Source: Halanaerobiales bacterium (lineage in GTDB: Bacteria; Bacillota; Halanaerobiia; Halanaerobiales; JADQBU01). From it: a DNA stretch of 7,669 nucleotides. This document shows positions 6,488-7,669 of the stretch, piece by piece. Position 1 is the stretch's first letter, and each line of letters starts with the position of its first letter. The position numbers and the translations under genes are program-made. Under the pieces are notes generated by a model. The model had not been told where the DNA came from and ran no database searches. It saw nothing but the letters and a program-made list of their open reading frames with translations. The stretch is taken from NCBI GenBank assembly GCA_016278435.1, contig JADQBU010000336.1:1-7669 (forward strand), written 5' to 3'.

Positions 6488-6913
6488 TTACAAACGCATA
6501 CATAGTAAGGCTACTATTACTCCCAGCAGGGTACCGGCCAGTACCTCAAAGGGTGTATGGCCGATTAATTCCTTTAAATCTTTCTTCAGCAGTTCTTTGT
6601 CTCTTTCTAATCTGGTTATATCGAGGTGTTTTATTAGACGGTTAATAACATTGGCCTGTTCTCCAACCGCTCTTCGGACACCACTGGCATCATAGATTAT
6701 AATTAATGAAAAAACAGCAACGATAGCAAACAGGTCGGAATTAAAGCCGTATTTTAAACCTACCAGAGTAGATAAGGTAGAGACAAAGGCTGCGTGAGAA
6801 CTCGGCATTCCTCCCGAACCTACAATCCTGGTAAAATCGAAGGGATAGGTAGTAAATATTTTGATGAACTGAGCCATAAACAGTGATAATAATGAAGCCG
6901 GTAAAATTGACAT
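6488..6913 (-). CDS. YuiD/DUF212 'divergent PAP2' family membrane protein
   Basis: This 141-residue small integral membrane protein has the usual length of the family. It shows the three DUF212 signatures: GGMPSSH (34-40), YDASGVRRAVGEQA (74-87) and GHTPFEVLAGTLLG (118-131). These parallel the phosphatase motifs of type-2 phosphatidic acid phosphatases in a rearranged form, so a membrane lipid or polyprenyl phosphate phosphatase role is suspected. I know of no established substrate. Hydrophobic segments lie at about 4-20, 40-56, 60-76 and 122-138, and a charged, Lys/Glu-rich helix at 93-117 is probably cytoplasmic. The start is well supported: on the minus strand AAGGAGG (6919-6925) sits 5 bases before the ATG. 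The gene is convergent with the FtsA-like gene and divergent from folC, so it is likely monocistronic. Confidence 0.93.
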   Translation of the reverse strand: MSILPASLLSLFMAQFIKIFTTYPFDFTRIVGSGGMPSSHAAFVSTLSTLVGLKYGFNSDLFAIVAVFSLIIIYDASGVRRAVGEQANVINRLIKHLDITRLERDKELLKKDLKELIGHTPFEVLAGTLLGVIVALLCMRL

Positions 6914-6923
6914 AGCTTCCTCC

Positions 6924-6952
6924 TTAAAATCATTTCAGTTTAATTGTATAAT
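6924..6952 (+). promoter_or_regulatory. Candidate promoter for folC
   Basis: A perfect consensus -10 box TATAAT (6947-6952) lies 17 bases after TTAAAA (6924-6929), a 4 of 6 match to the -35 consensus. Transcription would start near 6959, leaving a leader of about 46 bases. No hairpin or riboswitch-like structure is visible in that leader. Confidence 0.55.
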
Positions 6953-6972
6953 AAATATTCCTATATTTGCAA
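6945..6972 (-). promoter_or_regulatory. Candidate promoter for the YuiD-like gene
   Basis: Read on the minus strand, TTGCAA (6967-6972) is followed after 16 bases by TATACA (6945-6950). This would give a leader of roughly 25 bases before the ATG at 6913. The -10 box overlaps the oppositely oriented folC -10 box by four bases. Confidence 0.45.
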
Positions 6973-7004
6973 GGTGTAAATTAATTATATGAGGAGATGA
7001 AAAA

Positions 7005-7669
7005 ATGAATCCCTATGAATATATCGATAGTTTACATAAATACGGTACAGATGGAGGCTTTAAACCGGGTCTGTCCAGGGTTGAGGCAATGCTGGCAGAG
7101 CTTAGCAACCCCGAAAAGAAACTACCTGTAATTCATGTAGGTGGAAGTAATGGAAAGGGTTCAACGGTCTCTTTTTTAAGGAGTATATATCAACAAGCCG
7201 GCTACAGGGTAGGTACCTATATATCACCGCCTTTATATATATTTAATGAAAGAATTAAGATTAATGATAAGGCTATAAACACCTCTGACCTGGAGGAATT
7301 AGTTGATAAAATTGCTCCAGTAGTAGAAAAAATTAGCCGGGATCCTGAAATCGGAGAACCCAGTTTTTTTGAAGTAGTTACCGTACTTGCCTTTTTATAT
7401 TTTGCCTATCGCAAACCAGATATCGTCATCCTGGAGGTCGGCCTTGGTGGCAGATATGATGCTACCAATGTTATTGATAAACCTCTGGCTTCCCTGATAA
7501 CAAGTATCAGTCTGGAACATACTGCTATCCTCGGTGATGATATCAAGGATATTGCCCGGGAAAAGTCTGGCATCATCAAGGAAAATGCGCCGGTTTTAAC
7601 CGGGGTTAAGAACAGTGATGCCCTGGAGGTTATTACCAGGACAGCGGCTGCTCGCAAGGCAAAGCTGAT
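7005..7669 (+). CDS. folC: Folylpolyglutamate synthase / dihydrofolate synthase FolC, N-terminal half (3' end outside window)
   Basis: The first 221 residues are present, about half of a typical 430-residue FolC. The enzyme adds L-glutamate to tetrahydrofolates and, in many bacteria, to dihydropteroate, using ATP through an acyl-phosphate intermediate in the cytoplasm. It belongs to the Mur ligase fold family. Visible motifs are the N-terminal FKPGLSRVEAML segment (19-30), the P-loop GGSNGKGST (46-54), the substrate loop YISPPLYIFNERI (72-84), the Mg-binding and family signature EVGLGGRYDATNV (144-156), SLEHTAILGDDI (169-180) and IAREKSGIIK (183-192) with Lys187, the position usually carbamylated. 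GAGGAG (6991-6996) precedes the ATG by 8 bases. The reading frame is open to the end of the window with no frameshift. Whether it has both activities cannot be judged from this half. Confidence 0.96.
   Translation, partial: MNPYEYIDSLHKYGTDGGFKPGLSRVEAMLAELSNPEKKLPVIHVGGSNGKGSTVSFLRSIYQQAGYRVGTYISPPLYIFNERIKINDKAINTSDLEELVDKIAPVVEKISRDPEIGEPSFFEVVTVLAFLYFAYRKPDIVILEVGLGGRYDATNVIDKPLASLITSISLEHTAILGDDIKDIAREKSGIIKENAPVLTGVKNSDALEVITRTAAARKAKL

Noticed and set aside
6442..6695. Two overlapping plus-strand open frames (6442-6645 and 6474-6695).
   Set aside because: They lie antisense to the well-supported YuiD/DUF212 gene, lack ribosome binding sites and give low-complexity peptides without recognisable motifs.
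7005..7200. Possibility that the first ATP-ligase motif belonged to MurC/MurE rather than FolC.
   Set aside because: The EVGLGGRYDATNV and EKSGIIK segments and the N-terminal FKPGL segment are specific to FolC.
7406..7657. Minus-strand open frame of 83 codons.
   Set aside because: It is entirely antisense to conserved FolC motifs and has no ribosome binding site.

Overview
The window looks like chromosome from a low-GC Gram-positive-type anaerobe. The DNA is AT-rich, ribosome binding sites are strong and purine-rich (GAGGTG, AAGGAGG, GGGAGGGG), and Lys/Glu/Ile/Asn codons are abundant. My best guess is a Halanaerobiales or related clostridial genome. That is a judgement from the feel of the proteins, not from a database match.

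Region 1 (1-4071) is the downstream end of a plus-strand carbohydrate operon. It starts with the last 34 codons of a protein that resembles the C-terminus of IlvD/Edd-type dehydratases. Next come a family 4 glycosidase (NAD/metal-dependent, GH4), a two-helix membrane protein of unknown function, a class II ketose-bisphosphate aldolase of the GatY/KbaY/Fba type, and a PfkB sugar kinase of the tagatose-6-phosphate kinase/1-phosphofructokinase type. Gaps are only 11 to 48 bases and I see no internal terminator. A clear intrinsic terminator ends the unit at 4047-4071. Kinase plus aldolase form a phosphorylation-cleavage pair (ketose phosphate to ketose bisphosphate to two triose phosphates). The glycosidase would supply the sugar. 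No transporter or regulator is visible, so these probably lie upstream.

Region 2 (4141-6381) is one large plus-strand gene for a 746-residue protein. Residues 1 to about 385 are a complete FtsA-type actin-like ATPase. The remaining about 350 residues form a beta-rich extension with a recurring 'Asn-Gly ... Gly-Asp' signature. No ftsZ or other division gene is next to it. It is the most interesting item in the window.

Region 3 (6382-7669) holds a minus-strand YuiD/DUF212 'divergent PAP2' membrane protein gene, which converges on the FtsA-like gene and has its own hairpin terminator. Divergent from it is the 5' part of folC (folylpolyglutamate/dihydrofolate synthase), cut by the window edge. 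The 91-base gap between the two start codons holds candidate promoters whose -10 boxes overlap on opposite strands.

I found no tRNA, rRNA, CRISPR array, insertion sequence, attachment site or convincing riboswitch. No gap between genes exceeds 107 bases.
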